Shown piece after piece: positions 46,756 through 58,240 of a DNA stretch of 64,000 nucleotides (position 1 is its first letter; each line of letters begins with the position of its first letter). The notes below the pieces were generated by a model. The model saw only the letters and a program-made list of their open reading frames with translations, was not told the origin of the DNA and searched no databases. Source of the stretch: Parasponia andersonii (taxonomy: Eukaryota > Streptophyta > Magnoliopsida > Rosales > Cannabaceae); the NCBI GenBank assembly GCA_002914805.1, contig JXTB01000397.1:40603-104602 (forward strand), written 5' to 3'. Position numbers and translations under genes: made by a program.

Positions 46756-48160
46756 ATCTTTATTAGGAAGGTAGTCAAGTTGGTCGTGATATGACTTCTA
46801 ATCCATGGTACTCGTACAAATCTTGAACATTGAAGATCTTAGAAATTATCTAACTATCTGATAGATCAATGACATATGCATTATCATTAATCTTTTGAAT
46901 GATGTGAAAAAGGGCCAATTTTCTTTTGCTTGAGTTTCTTGTATTCTCTTACTGGAAGTCTTTCTTTACGTAAATGAACCATTACAAAATTACCCTCTTT
47001 GAAAATTTTTGAATCTTATATACTTGTCAGCATTAACCTTGTATTTTACAGTAGAATCTTCATGGATATGGATCGCCTTATTAATCAAATGATCAGCAAT
47101 AATATTCATTCCTGGAAGTTTGGTAAAGGTATCAAGTCAAGAATATGCAACAGAAGACAAATATAAATATTTTCAAATGGAGATTTACCATTAGAACGAT
47201 TTGGCACGTTATTATAAGCAAACTCAACTTACGGTAGGACATTCTCCTATTGTCTAAGACTTTCTTTGATCAAGCACCGTAAAATATTGCCCAGTGTACG
47301 ATTAGTGACTTTAGTTTGCCCATCTATTTGGGGATGACAAGTGGTACTAAATTGTAAGATGATATCAAGCCTCGTCCACAAAGTGTGTCAAAAATGACTA
47401 AAGAATTTACTAACGCAATCAGAGACTATTCTCCTTGGTAACTCATGTAGACAAACAATTTCTCGAAAGAACAACTAAGCAATATGGATAGCATCTTAAG
47501 TTTTCTTTCAGAGAATAAAATAAGCCATCTTTGAAAAATGATTTTCCACAACAAAGATAGAATCCAAACCTATATGTGTTCGCGGTAGTCCCAAGATGAA
47601 ATCTATGGACAAATCTTCCCAAGGCACATCAGGAATAGGAAATGGCATGTAGAACCCAGTGTTTTGAGTTTATCCCTTTACAGTTTGACATATATAACAA
47701 TACTAAACAAATTTCTTGATATCATACTTAAGATGTGGCTAAAAGTATCATGCTTCCACTAATAAAATAGTTTTATCTCGCCTCATATATCCTCCTAACC
47801 CTCCTACATGTCTCGCCTCATATATCCTCCTAACCCTCCTACGTGTAGCTCCTGAATGATGTGTTCTCTGAGAGATCTTCTTGGAATACATAAACGATTT
47901 TCAAAGAATAGAAAATTATCATGTATCTAATGTTTACTTGCAACTCTACTAATGCACTTCTCTCATTCTTCCTTAAAATCTTCATCATCAGTATATAAGT
48001 CTTTCAAATAATCAAAACCGATTATTTCATTTTGAACAGTAGTCAGTAACATAACTCGGTGACTCAATGTATCAGTAACCTTGTTTAATTGTCCTGACTT
48101 ATGCATGAGAGAGAAAGTGAACTTTTGGATGTAGGCAATCCATCGAGTGTGCAATTAATT
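46756..48160 (-). pseudogene. gypsy-3 integrase (decayed)
   Basis: The C-terminal module reads KIGPF, INDNAYVIDLSDS and IFNVQDLYEYH near 46800-46960. The catalytic region includes FSTTCHPQIDGQTKVTNRTL near 47300. The upstream zinc-finger part joins the RNase H end at 47963-48154 (FTFSLMHKSGQLNKVTDTLS). Stops are frequent. Confidence 0.82.
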
Positions 48161-49140
48161 TGGTTTGGAAGAGTTGTTGAGATACTTAAGAGCTTGATGG
48201 TCCGTATTGAGGATGAATTCCTTCTGCACTAGATACGACTCTCATTATTGTAATGTACAAACAACCACATATAATTCTTATTCGTAAGTTGACCACTTCT
48301 TTCTGGCTTCACTGAGCTTTTCACTAAAGAAAACTATCGGCTTCATATCTTGAGATAGAATAGCTCTAACTCCTACGCTAAAAGCATCAGAATCGACTTT
48401 GAAAATCTTATCAAAGTCAGGAAGTGCAAAAACAGTTGCATTTGTGAGTTTTTTCCTCAAAAAAACAAAAACTTGGTCCCCCTCCTCCAACCAAAAGAAA
48501 TGCCTTTAACTCAAAAAAGCCGGGAAGGGGACCGCCAAAAAAACAAAAATTCCCAAAAAACAACCAAAAAAAAATGGAAAAACAAAAAAAACTCCAAACT
48601 CCGGAAAGGGCCTAATGGCCAATCCCCGAAGAGCCTTAACCTAACCTGAACCAACTTGAATCCCGCAAAAACTAAAAAAAAGCCCAAAAAAAACAAACCG
48701 GCAAGCAAGAAACCAAAATTTTTTAAGGTAAAAAAAAAACGAATCCTAAAAAAGGCAATAAAAAACTCCAACAAAGGATGGAAAAGGTTCTTCCTAATTT
48801 GAACAAAAAACAAAACGGTAACAAAAATAAACGGCAAAAAATCTTCCAACGAAAGGTTAGAATACCTGATTCATTAACCTCATGAAAGTACTCAGGGCAT
48901 TAGATAGACTAAATGACATAACTATCCACTCGTATAATCCTTCATATATTTTGAATGCAGTCTTTCATTCATCTCCGGGATGAATATGAATCTGATGGTA
49001 TTCGCTCCGCAAATCAATATTGGAAAAGAGCTTTAATCTTCCCAAACTATCAAGCATGTCATCCAATCGTGAGATACGAAATCGACAGCGTACCGTAATC
49101 TTGTTGATGGCCCGATTATCAACACATATCCTCCAACTCC
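48161..49140 (-). pseudogene. gypsy-3 reverse transcriptase and RNase H (decayed, partly corrupted)
   Basis: RNase H start: ALPDFDKIFKVDSDAFSVGV and PIVFFSEKLSEARKKWSTYE at 48290-48440. RT core: [34 protein letters not shown] and [17 protein letters not shown] at 48865-49130. The part between, 48485-48860, is abnormal; only fragments such as a GATTGGCC (DWP) block still align. The catalytic YxDD box should lie in the abnormal part and is not readable. Confidence 0.8.
48485..48860. other. Corrupted-looking segment 1 (T-poor, homopolymer-rich)
   Basis: Plus strand is almost free of T and full of stretched A, C and G runs, unlike both flanks. Its position and scattered words still correspond to gypsy RT. 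It reads like poor base calling or consensus rather than mutation. Confidence 0.7.
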
Positions 49141-49480
49141 CGCCTTAATACGGGGTAAAAAGGCAAGGAAAAACAAAGAGGTCAAAACTTCCCCAAACCA
49201 CCCCTTTCTGAAAAAGGCCTGGAACTAAGGTTGGAAGAACCCAAAACTCCTAAGAACCAAGCCAAAAGGGTGGAAAACTGAGAAAACTGCCCCGGGAAAA
49301 AAAACAAACCGGGGGTGAAAAATTTGGTGGGGGGGGAAACCAAGGGGGAAACCCCCAAAAAACAAAACCTCAAAATCAAAAAAAAAAGGTTGAAACTGCA
49401 AAAGAAAAATGGGTAAAAGAAAACCCCCCTTAAGGAAAAAAAAAAAGCCGGGCCCAAAGAAAGGTGGTTGGCTATTTTAC
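49141..49480. other. Corrupted-looking segment 2 (T-poor, homopolymer-rich)
   Basis: Same character as 48485-48860: runs such as GGGGGGGG, CCCCCC and AAAAAAAAAA and nearly no T on the plus strand. The adjacent normal sequence, 49090-49140, is RT ([11 protein letters not shown]). The segment corresponds to the expected RT N-terminus. Confidence 0.7.
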
Positions 49481-49930
49481 AGCTTCATAGGAACAAGAGT
49501 AATCTTGATATTATCCTTATGGAAATTGTATATGTTAGCTTTACCATTATGCATAGTATTTAAATCGAATTGCCACAGTCGACCAAGCAACATATGACAA
49601 GTATCCATATCAACAACATCACATAATACCTCATCTATGTATTTAACAATAGAGAAAAGAACTTGACATTATTGTGTCACCTTTGTTTCACCGACATCCT
49701 TGATCCAGCCAATGTGATACGAGGCAGTATATGGTTGGGTTAGTAGTTATAACTTATCCACCATAGTCTTGGATACTATGTTCTTGCTTTTCCCACTATC
49801 AATGATAAGATCACACACTCGTTATTCAACCGTATAACAAGTCTTGAAGATGTTGTGTCATTGCATGTCTTCTTCCTTCTTTGTTGTATACATCAATCGT
49901 CTATCACTAAGGAAATACCTTAATCTCTAT
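49481..49930 (-). pseudogene. gypsy-3 aspartic protease (decayed)
   Basis: Minus-strand reading gives LIIDSGKSKNIVSKTMVDKL near 49800 (active site DSG), then TQPYTASYHIGWIKDVGETK and VLCDVVDMDTCHMLLGRLWQ. The C-terminus runs into segment 2. Confidence 0.8.
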
Positions 49931-51078
49931 AAATGACTTTCTCAGGTTCAACTTCATCTTTCTCGAAATACGTCTCGTCCCCTTCAACGTCGTCATTATG
50001 TATGGTTAGAATAACGGGTCTGTTCTGACGATATTGATTTGAATAGTGGCATATTTGTCTACACTGATAATATTTATTATCTCTCGAGATTGCATAAAGG
50101 TTGTTAGTATTATTATTAGCTATTTACCTTTGTGGTCGAGCAGTTGGTTGGTTGTGAGAATGAGTTGGTCTTACCGCTTTATCATGTGGTCTTGCGGCCT
50201 TCCCTTTACTCAAATCAGATCTTTATAGTGGTGTATAGAATTGAGAAGTTGTTGAATTATGATTTGTCATTTTTTTGAGCTGAGTTTCAATTTTCAAAAC
50301 GAGTTGAATTGCACTAGACAAAGTATTATGAGATTATTTGAATACCTCATTTTGTATATTTGCACGAAGTCTATCAATGAATCTATAAATCTTTTGACTT
50401 TCAGATTCACGAATGTCCACTCGGGCAGCTAGTCTATAAAATTCAGTTACGTATTTTTGTACTATCTGGTATATTTGTAGTCAATGTTGATATTGACTAA
50501 AAAGTGTTTGTTTGTAATCTGGAGATAGGAAGTACTCGATCATCAATTGTTTCATCCACCACTAAGTGTGAACTTTGTTTCTCCCTTGTTAAATACGTGT
50601 CACTTGTAATTGATCCCACTATACTAGCGCACCTCTTTTGGGTCGATAAGCTACCAATTTGATTTTCATATACTCTGGAGTACCCTAATAATCAAAGAAC
50701 TTTTCTACTTTAGTTAACCAATCAAGGAATTCTTCAATCGTGAATAAACCATTAAATTACAGAATCTCGATCTTCATGCGGTAGTCATTTTATCGAGATC
50801 CTTGGTTGTTTTTGGGCATGGTTGATCTTCCATTGTCTTCACTAGAATCTTTATCGTGAAAAAGTGGATTTCGATACCGCCTAAAATTTCCAAGAGGATC
50901 AACTTCGTCACGCCTCTATCATTTATAATTGTTGTTTCGTCTCCCAAAAAAGTATTCAATCAAATTTATAAGCATTGTCTCTAGATTTTGTAATCTTCTA
51001 TCAAGTACATCCAATGACTGTTTTATTGCAAACTCTTCTACAACGAGATTTTGTTGGCTGAACTCTCCGTCCGACATC
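49931..51078 (-). pseudogene. gypsy-3 gag (decayed)
   Basis: Starts at 51078 (MSDGEFSQQNLVVEEFAIK, with a coiled-coil-like VLDRRLQNLETMLINL). It continues with FNGLFTIEEFLDWLTKVEKF near 50730, the retrotransposon-gag block, and KYVTEFYRLAARVDIRESES near 50420. The zinc-knuckle region near 50050-50070 (YYQCRQICHYSNQY) is decayed. Several stops. Confidence 0.8.
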
Positions 51079-51595
51079 TTTTTTTTTAACTTTTTTTAAA
51101 AAACTTTTAAAATTTTTTTTATTTTTTTATTTTTTACTTTTTTACTGTGTTTTTACTTTTTTTTTGTTGCTTTTATAGGAAAGAAAATAGTATAAACTTT
51201 TAAAAGTAAAGAAAAATAGAATTTTTTTTTTTTACTTTAATTTTATAGGAAAGAAAATAGTACAAACTCTTAAAAGTAAAGAAAAATAGAACTCTGAAAA
51301 ATCTAAACAATAAGGAAAAAAAATAAATCTTACAAAAATGTATATTTGTTAAGGGAATGAAGCAAATTCTCTACAGAGAAAACCTTAATATACGCCTCTT
51401 GTTTTTTTTTGTTTTTTCAGAAATAGAGATAGTGTATAGAAGGGTTATATGTGAATGTATAGTAAATAATTATTGTAGAAAGCTGATGATAAGGATTAGA
51501 TAACGAAGGTAATGATGAAATAAGAATTTTTTTTTTATTGAAATAGTGTAGGGTTACGGTAACAGAAAGAAAGCTCTGCCCGATATAGAGGTAGA
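51079..51595 (-). other. gypsy-3 leader, T/A homopolymers and short repeats
   Basis: Between PBS and gag. The words TTTTATAGGAAAGAAAATAGTA and CTTTTAAAAGTAAAGAAAAATAGA occur twice in succession at about 51170-51295. No coding. Confidence 0.55.
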
Positions 51596-51606
51596 CTCTG
51601 GTACCA
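51596..51606 (-). other. gypsy-3 primer binding site
   Basis: Minus-strand TGGTACCAGAG differs by one base from the tRNA-iMet complement and is two bases from the LTR. Confidence 0.7.
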
Positions 51607-51608
51607 AT

Positions 51609-52080
51609 TGACGTAACAGATTGCTAGATTTCGCTCTAACTTATGTTCTTACAACGAAAAGATAAACAAGTAAAATTCTCAAAGAGAATTTAGAAGAAAA
51701 AACTAAAATGTGATTGAAGATTGGATGATTATAACTCTTGCTAAGGAAAGCTATTTATACAAGTTTAGAATTAATCTAAACCATCTAATAAAATAATTCT
51801 AAGAAACCTATAACCAAACACCTAACACCTACCAATCAAACATACTTAAATAAATAAATTGTTTATGTAACACACTTCAAATAAATAAGATAAATAACTT
51901 AACACATTTCAAATAAATAAGTTTATAATACCTAACACACAAAAACATCCTACCAACCAATAGAATGTCCATTAAATTGAGTTTTGGAATTTTGTGCCTT
52001 AGTTTTGGGTCATTGATGTTCGTGGCTGCTGCATCAATAAATGTGTCGAGTATCAATATATGGCTATTGTGTAATTTCAT
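51609..52080 (-). repeat. gypsy-3 5' LTR (outer boundary uncertain)
   Basis: Starts TGACGTAACAG on the plus strand beside the PBS. A TATA box TATAAATA is on the minus strand at 51751-51760, in a plausible place for LTR promoter activity. The far end is not defined because no second LTR is present; the end given is an estimate. Confidence 0.5.
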
Positions 52081-53119
52081 GTCTACGTATGTACATCTGT
52101 AATTTCACGTCTATGTTTATAAGTAAATGGACGTACGTTTGAGATTACTGCAAGTAAATGTATGGTTATGCTCTTGTGACTTGAACAAAGTACTGTAAGG
52201 TTTTAATGTATAATAGTACGCATGATCTTCACTACTTTCAAATTTTTTTTCCCTTATTTTTTTTTTTTTTGGGTTTGTTATAGACATTCTAGTCAATTTC
52301 ATTACTTACAAGACTAGATAAACCTGTGAGCGGTCGTCTGAAATCGATTGGTTTTGACTGATCTGGTTAATAAGAAACAACATTAATCACCAGATGAGAA
52401 TTCTCTGTCCAATTTATCTCTCCACTTCTCCGCTCAATTTACATCCGTTTCTAACGCCCCCGTTTATCGCTTTAACACAAATAAGTGAAAAATAAAATAA
52501 TAAAAAAGAAGAGAGATTAACTCACATCCAGATTCAGAATTTTTCCGATTCAAAGAAACTATAAAAAGGCATGTAATTTTGATTCTTGTCTTTCTCTGCA
52601 ATCTCAGTGTTTGAGTAAAGGGGACTGTTCTTCGTTATTTTAATTGTTCTGTTTCTAAAGGGGTCTTAAATGCTATGGGAATCCCTTGAAAAGAGTAGTT
52701 TTTTTTTTTTTTTTGGGAATGTACGTTAATAAATTGAAAGGAAGTGAACAAGATTTCAGGATAGAAGTAGAAGATGAAGGCCAGCAGAATGGAGTGGATC
52801 GATCCCATAGGAAGAATGAGTTTTTTTTCTTTTTTTTTTTTTGTGGATAGAATTAATAATAAACGGGGAATTAGAATCGGATGTGAGGAGGGACTTGGAC
52901 GTAGTTCTTGCATTCTCAAAAGTAAAAGATTAAGCACGCATGTTTACTTCTCATTAGGGTGGTCTTTCTACGGGATCTGTCAATTAAGATCACATACTTG
53001 TAGTTTAGGGGTGGGATCCAGCTACCCTCTATTAATTGTATTAATAGAAATTAGTAACCATGTATTTTGGGGGTGGTACATATTCTATGTGAGTAACATA
53101 AGAGCATGCCCTTAGCATA
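52081..53119. other. Noncoding, with promoter-like stretch
   Basis: ACTATAAAAAGGCATG near 52559 followed by a CT-rich leader-like sequence looks like a plant core promoter on the plus strand, but no gene follows. ORFs at 52635-53115 span T or A homopolymers and are not supported. Confidence 0.35.
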
Positions 53120-53660
53120 GAGATATAAAATGGGTCAGGTCGGTTTGGTCCGACTTGTATTTGATAAGTTCATATGGAATTTATATCAGGTTTAAACCTA
53201 ATTTGTCTAAAATATGGGTCAGTCAAGTTCATATTCTTATTAAAGAGTCCAGCACGACCCACAGGTCTATTCCACATTTTATACAGACCTAAGTGTATCG
53301 TACTTAAGTGAGTTGTGCCAATGCAGGACAAAAATAGACCACAATGTGGACCTAATTTTGTTATTGTTTATACTTTAAAATGTTAAATATGAGCCTAAAA
53401 TCCATTCTTATTCTTTTAAATTTTGAATAAATTAAAAATATAAGTAAAATAACATTAAAGGCATATAAATAAAAATATTTAATTAAGATTTTTTAAAGTT
53501 TTAATTAAGAAATGTATTTAAAATTATATATAGAATTATTAAATGTGGGCCAAAAGAAATGTAGACTGGGCCCGTGGGCCTATGACTGAGGTCTAGCTCG
53601 ACCTCTACTATATGTAACAGGCCGGCCCAGGTCGACATTGTGCGAACCTGAGCCAGACCG
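53120..53660. repeat. Dispersed GGGTCGG/GGCCC-type repeat
   Basis: Begins AAAATGGGTCAGGTCGGTTTG and ends in GGCCGGCCCAGGTCGACA, with many GGGTC and GGCCC words decayed by C-to-T changes. I remember this style of sequence as a high-copy plant repeat of uncertain class. No coding. Confidence 0.4.
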
Positions 53661-53799
53661 GTACTATGCTTTTTCTTTAGAATGTAGGTCAGTCCACATT
53701 GACATATTTACCTTAGTATTTCTCCTGAGAAATTTACATCTAGTACCCGTTTTTAAAACTTATTTTCATAAATACTTATTTTTAATTTTTCTTTCAAAA

Positions 53800-54095
53800 A
53801 TATCTATTTCTATGGTTCCCATTTTATATGCAAAAGATGAGTGATCTACATTTATAATGTAAATTTTATCTACGAGATACACATTTCATATATAAAATAT
53901 GAACGATATATATTTACAGTATAAATGTATACTACGGTTTACATTTTGCATAATAAGTTTGACCTATGTTATACATTTTAAAATGAGTATCAATTTTTAG
54001 TGTAATTTTTATTCATGAATATAGATCATGGTATACATTTCATGCATTAAATGTATACCGCGATTTACATTTTATGTGTAAAATAGTGATGATAA
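53800..54095. repeat. Degenerate TACATTTTATGTATAAAATG repeats
   Basis: Variants of TATACATTTTA, ATAAAATGA and TGTATACCGCGATTTAC recur four or more times, some inverted. It may be a decayed minisatellite or transposon terminus. Confidence 0.4.
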
Positions 54096-54409
54096 CATTT
54101 TCTTAAAATAGATATTTATAAAAATATAGTTTTAAAATCACGTATTTAAAAACTTTTCCCGTTTCTCCATGGTAAAACGGAAATTTATTTGGAACTAAAA
54201 ACACCTTTGCGACTCGGCGAGTGGTTAAGTAGATGTCTCGTGTGAAAGTTGTGTTTTTATCGGGAATTTTTCAAAATTATAAATAATGTCGAGATCATTT
54301 GCACTGTAAATAGTCAAGATAATGATAACTGTAGTTAGTCGATAGAAGGTCTAGTCAAAGGCAAAAATTAATTTTACAAAAAACTACAACAAATAATATA
54401 TATATATAT

Positions 54410-54651
54410 GGGTACCAATCCAGTAGGTATTTTTTCTTTTTACTTATCCATAGGTATCAATTTGGCTAATAAAAGTTTAGTATATATATTTTTTTATTGT
54501 AAAAAATAAGAGAGAGAAAGAACATTAATGATACACGTCTTTTCATGCACTTCATTATAGTCATTGGATCACCATTAGATGATAATCCAACGATTAAAAA
54601 AAAATATCTACTTATAGGTAAAATAAAAAAATACCTATTGGATTGACAACC
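54410..54651. mobile_element. MITE with about 38-bp inverted termini inside a TA-rich tract
   Basis: Left end GGGTACCAATCCAGTAGGTA and right end TACCTATTGGATTGACAACC are imperfect inverted repeats extending through the T or A runs next to them (54410-54449, 54614-54651). Both flanks are TA repeats, as expected if it inserted into a (TA)n microsatellite. Confidence 0.6.
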
Positions 54652-54656
54652 TCTAT

Positions 54657-54658
<2 letters not shown>

Positions 54659-54696
<38 letters not shown>
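54659..54696. repeat. (TA)n microsatellite
   Basis: About 19 TA units next to the MITE. Frames across it (54466-54729) are artefacts. Confidence 0.92.
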
Positions 54697-54699
<3 letters not shown>

Positions 54700-56745
54700 C
54701 CAACTTCTTTTCACTTCCATTATTATCAAGCATTTTATTTAGTCTTGACCAACTACAGTGGCATTTTTTTTTAATGTTTTCACTTGTATATCTTTGTGTA
54801 TTTTTATAATGGCAATCTTTTTCTTGCCAGAGATCAAAAAAAAGAAGAGAAGAAGAAAATAATAGAAAGAGAGAATTTTAAAGAAGAGAGATTTAGAAAG
54901 AAGCAGATTGATTGTTGGGTCTAATAACAAGATGATCGAATTTTGGACCCAATTTAAATAAATATTTTTTTAAAATATTATAGCATAATGTTCGGTATAT
55001 ATATTTGGATATTAAGTATAAAATATTATATAAAAATAAATATACTCAATATATTTCAATACATTTAATTGAAATTATTACATAAATATATCTACAAAAT
55101 GTAAATATATATATATATATTTGAACATTTAGCTATAAAATTTTAAAAGTAAATATTTACTTAATCAAATTTAAAATATTAATTACCCACTTAAATTTCT
55201 CTTAATTTTTGTAAAAGAAAGAAATTTGAATTCTTACCTGATTACTCTTCACAATTCTTACAAATGATGAATCTAACTGGCTAATTTATAGATAGGCAAA
55301 TCACAATCAAAATTTGAATTAGAAACTAAATAATGAAATTTCAAACCAATTAAAATTAAACTCCAATAATTTTAAACAAAATAAAACCTAATAGTAATTC
55401 TAAAATATCATAACTAATAATAGCAAAAATATCGTAATTATTTTATTCCTTTTCCTCATCGTTCAATCTATATGGTAGGAGAATATAGAGAGAGGAAGTC
55501 AAAACTTTAGTGATAAGGTAAAGGTTGGGATACCAAATACTTACATTATGATATCAATTTTAGCTACATAATTTTAAATAATATGGTCTTACTTTTAAAA
55601 AAGAAATGACTAAAATGAATACTACCTCATGTGGTGCAAATTTTTAGTGTAAGATATTGGTGTCCTTAGCATTACTTAGAAATAGTGGTTCTATTTCCAC
55701 TCCTCTTTTTTCTCTTTCCACCGTCTTCTAAACAGATCTTTCTCTAAAATTTAGGAATTAAGTATTTTCTTAACACATAATCATTTAATCTTTCTTATTT
55801 TAAAATTGACCATCAATTAAAAAATCAAGTGAAATTTCTTTTCTCACTCATTAGTTTTAAAAATTTCTCAATCATTTATTTTGATATTCTTTAACCATTT
55901 GTTAATTTCTTGACAAAAATTCATCTTATAAATCAAGGTAGAGGGGCAAGCTTTCAGGATTCGAAATAGTCATTTTATATTTCTCCTAGAAATTAAGTAA
56001 GAGTTCTTGAAATTAATTTTTTAAGGTTTTTAAAAACTGTAAAGAGATAGAGTTTCTTGAATTATTTATTAGGATTCATGAGTATTTTTTCGGGGTTCCT
56101 AAGAACTAAAGAAAAAATTTAGTTCTTGAATATTTTTTAAGATTTTTGAAAAATAAGAAGATAATATGAGTTCATGAATTATTATTTAGAGTTCTTCGAA
56201 GAGAGTTAGAATTAGGAATTATTTGCAATTTTTTTTCTATGTTTCTAAAAATTTATTTACCTAAAAATAATTTAAGATTTTTTTTTTACTGATTTGTTAA
56301 TCAGTTGTGTTTAAAAAATAGTTAGGAAAGAAAATTCTAGATCTTTAATATTATTTATGTCTATTTATGTTATTTCATATAATATTATTTGTATTATTTA
56401 ATAATTAGTAAATGATGGCTGGGAAGAGGGGGAAAAAAAAAAGACGTTGGCATTACAGCTACCTTTCTAGAAATTTCTTTAAATAATTAGCTATTTAAAT
56501 CGACAAGAGCTATAAGGTAGTCCAGTAATATTAGGGCTCTTAGTAGAATATGCAAATATAAGAATTTATATTAGAGAGACATATAAACGTTTTAGGGCTT
56601 TCAGAAGAGTGAAATTTGAGTGTACTCGTAGATCGAAATTCAGTATATAGGTTAGATGAAAAATAATATTCTTGGTTATGTGAATATTATAATACATATT
56701 ATTTAATTTTAATATGATTTGGCATTATTAATATGATATATTAAA
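54697..56745. other. AT-rich intergenic DNA
   Basis: No gene supported. Contains a degenerate repeat at 55980-56240 (next entry). Confidence 0.45.
55980..56240. repeat. Degenerate GAGTTCTTGAATTATTTTT repeats
   Basis: Four to five diverged copies of a 50-60 bp unit (GAGTTCTTGAAATTAATTTT, TAGTTCTTGAATATTTTTTA, GAGTTCATGAATTATTATTT and others). Confidence 0.5.
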
Positions 56746-57039
56746 GCTTATGCCCACGGCTTCCCTTTCTGTGTATTAGAAGCAGACTCATATATGGCCA
56801 TGTCAAGTTTAAATTCAGACACTTGCCATTGGGAAATCAGAAACTCTCTAGCTAAGGCAAAGAAACTCATCTCCAGTTTTTCAGCATGTTCATGCAACTT
56901 TATCCTTAGGGAGATTAATTTTCATGCACATAACTTAGCCAAATGAGTGTTTCATAATATTTTTGAGATGCGTCCCTTTGATACTATCTCAGACAATATC
57001 TCCTCTAATCATTCTAAATGTGTACCCCCTTACTCTTAG
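56746..57039 (+). pseudogene. LINE-type / RVT_3 RNase H domain remnant
   Basis: Reads FCVLEADSYMAMSSLNSDTC, HWEIRNSLAKAKKLISSFS, FILREINFHAHNLAK, a stop, then VFHNIFEMRP to TAG at 57037. The EAD (second acidic residue), W/I/R helix and REINFHAHNLAK end are the hallmarks of the plant RNase H fold found at the C-terminus of non-LTR retrotransposons and in free RVT_3 proteins. The N-terminal strand and the RT are not present. Confidence 0.72.
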
Positions 57040-58116
57040 AATCTAACGACAGAGCCATTTCAGACCTAGAAAAAGCGGTAGTCCCCCTCATTTTTTGAAA
57101 AATTATACTTTTTACCTCCACTTTATTTCAAAATTTCAGTTTCATCAAGGAAAAACATATATATTTACATGAAGAGTGGACGTGTTTTCAATTTATATTA
57201 GAGATTTTATTTGTTTTTAAATTCTTTTTGTGGATAATAGGGTGTGCCTTTATTTAATGCCTATTAATGCGTAACAACCGTAATTTTGTTTTTTTTTTTA
57301 ATTTATGATTGGTAGAATAATATTGTACTACTAATTTTCACATCATTTTAAGAATAACGTGAAAGAGCATTGACGTTGCTTAAAAACGATGTTAATGCTA
57401 GTGACGTGATCATATTTGATGCTTGATGCTCACCAATATCCTTAAAATAAAAAAGCAAACCAACTATGTAAAATGTAAACAATGTCATAACTTAGTCATT
57501 TTCATTGATAGATAAAACAATCAAGCTAACATAAGTCTACATGATCTAGCATATTTCACAATAGAAGTTTACGGCCAGAATTGATTAAAAATTGAAAGAG
57601 AAACGTCACTTGTACCCAAGAACTGTAATGTGTAGGTCTTCAAGTTTCAGAGTAATGCTTCCAACCTAGTTCAAATTTTCTTTGGTAAATGATCTCTATA
57701 CAATATAAGCTCCAGCCAAGACAATGGTCAATGCATGCAGACTTTTATCTCTATCAATTGGGAGAGAGACGAAATCAATAAATGGTATGTAAGCATGTAT
57801 GAATTTTATTGGAATGAGTTTCAACTCTTTACTTCATGTGTACCAACTTCTAAAACAAAAGGCATAACTTCTCAACAGATTTCTCTATAAGCTTACTGAC
57901 ATTCAAAAAATTTAGAAGAGTTAGAATTCATTAATGATTATATGCTTAATTATCATTAACGTAATTTGAGCTTGAATGAATTGACAATACATTCAGAGAA
58001 ATTGTTCTAGAAACTCTAGAATGCCACAGAACTTGTAAATTAATAATTCGGATCAAAACAAAAGGAGAAAAGTTATTATCAGATTCTGTCCAGGATACTA
58101 AATTTAATAGCTCTAC
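57040..58116. other. AT-rich DNA, nothing assigned
   Basis: No supported gene; a 64-codon minus-strand frame at 57946-58140 has no recognisable features. Confidence 0.4.
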
Positions 58117-58240
58117 TTGATAATTATGTTTGGTATGCAATATTGTATTATTTTTTAATTGTGATGTATTATATTTGATTGATAATTATGTTTGGTATGC
58201 AATATTGTATTATTTTTTAATTGTGATGTATTATATTTGA
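58117..58240. repeat. Perfect 62-bp tandem duplication
   Basis: 58117-58178 and 58179-58240 are identical. The unit begins TTGATAATTATGTTTGGTAT. Followed by TATTGTATTGTATTGG, a style seen at ends of plant MITEs; a loose inverted match lies near 58640-58700. Confidence 0.9.

Larger units (their letters stand above)
46756..51609 (-). mobile_element. gypsy-3, CRM/Galadriel-like chromovirus, minus strand, 3' end truncated
   Basis: Minus-strand order is LTR, PBS, gag, protease, RT, RNase H, integrase. The sequence ends in the integrase C-terminus at about 46756, without polypurine tract or 3' LTR. Wording of protease (LLGRLWQFD) and RNase H end (TDTLSHRVMLLTTVQNEIIG) is like the CRM/Galadriel group. 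Decayed throughout. Confidence 0.8.

Noticed and set aside
46770-46850. SINE-like A/B boxes (TAGTCAAGTTGG and GTACAAATC)
   Set aside because: The minus strand of the same bases reads FNVQDLYEYH, the integrase C-terminus of gypsy-3, continuous with upstream integrase.
48511-48849. 112-codon Phe-rich ORF on the minus strand
   Set aside because: Product of the corrupted T-poor segment; not a real protein.
49182-49457. 91-codon Phe/Pro-rich ORF on the minus strand
   Set aside because: Same cause as 48511-48849, in the second corrupted segment.
52635-53115. Overlapping 100- and 113-codon ORFs on opposite strands
   Set aside because: Both depend on homopolymer runs and have no domains or codon character.
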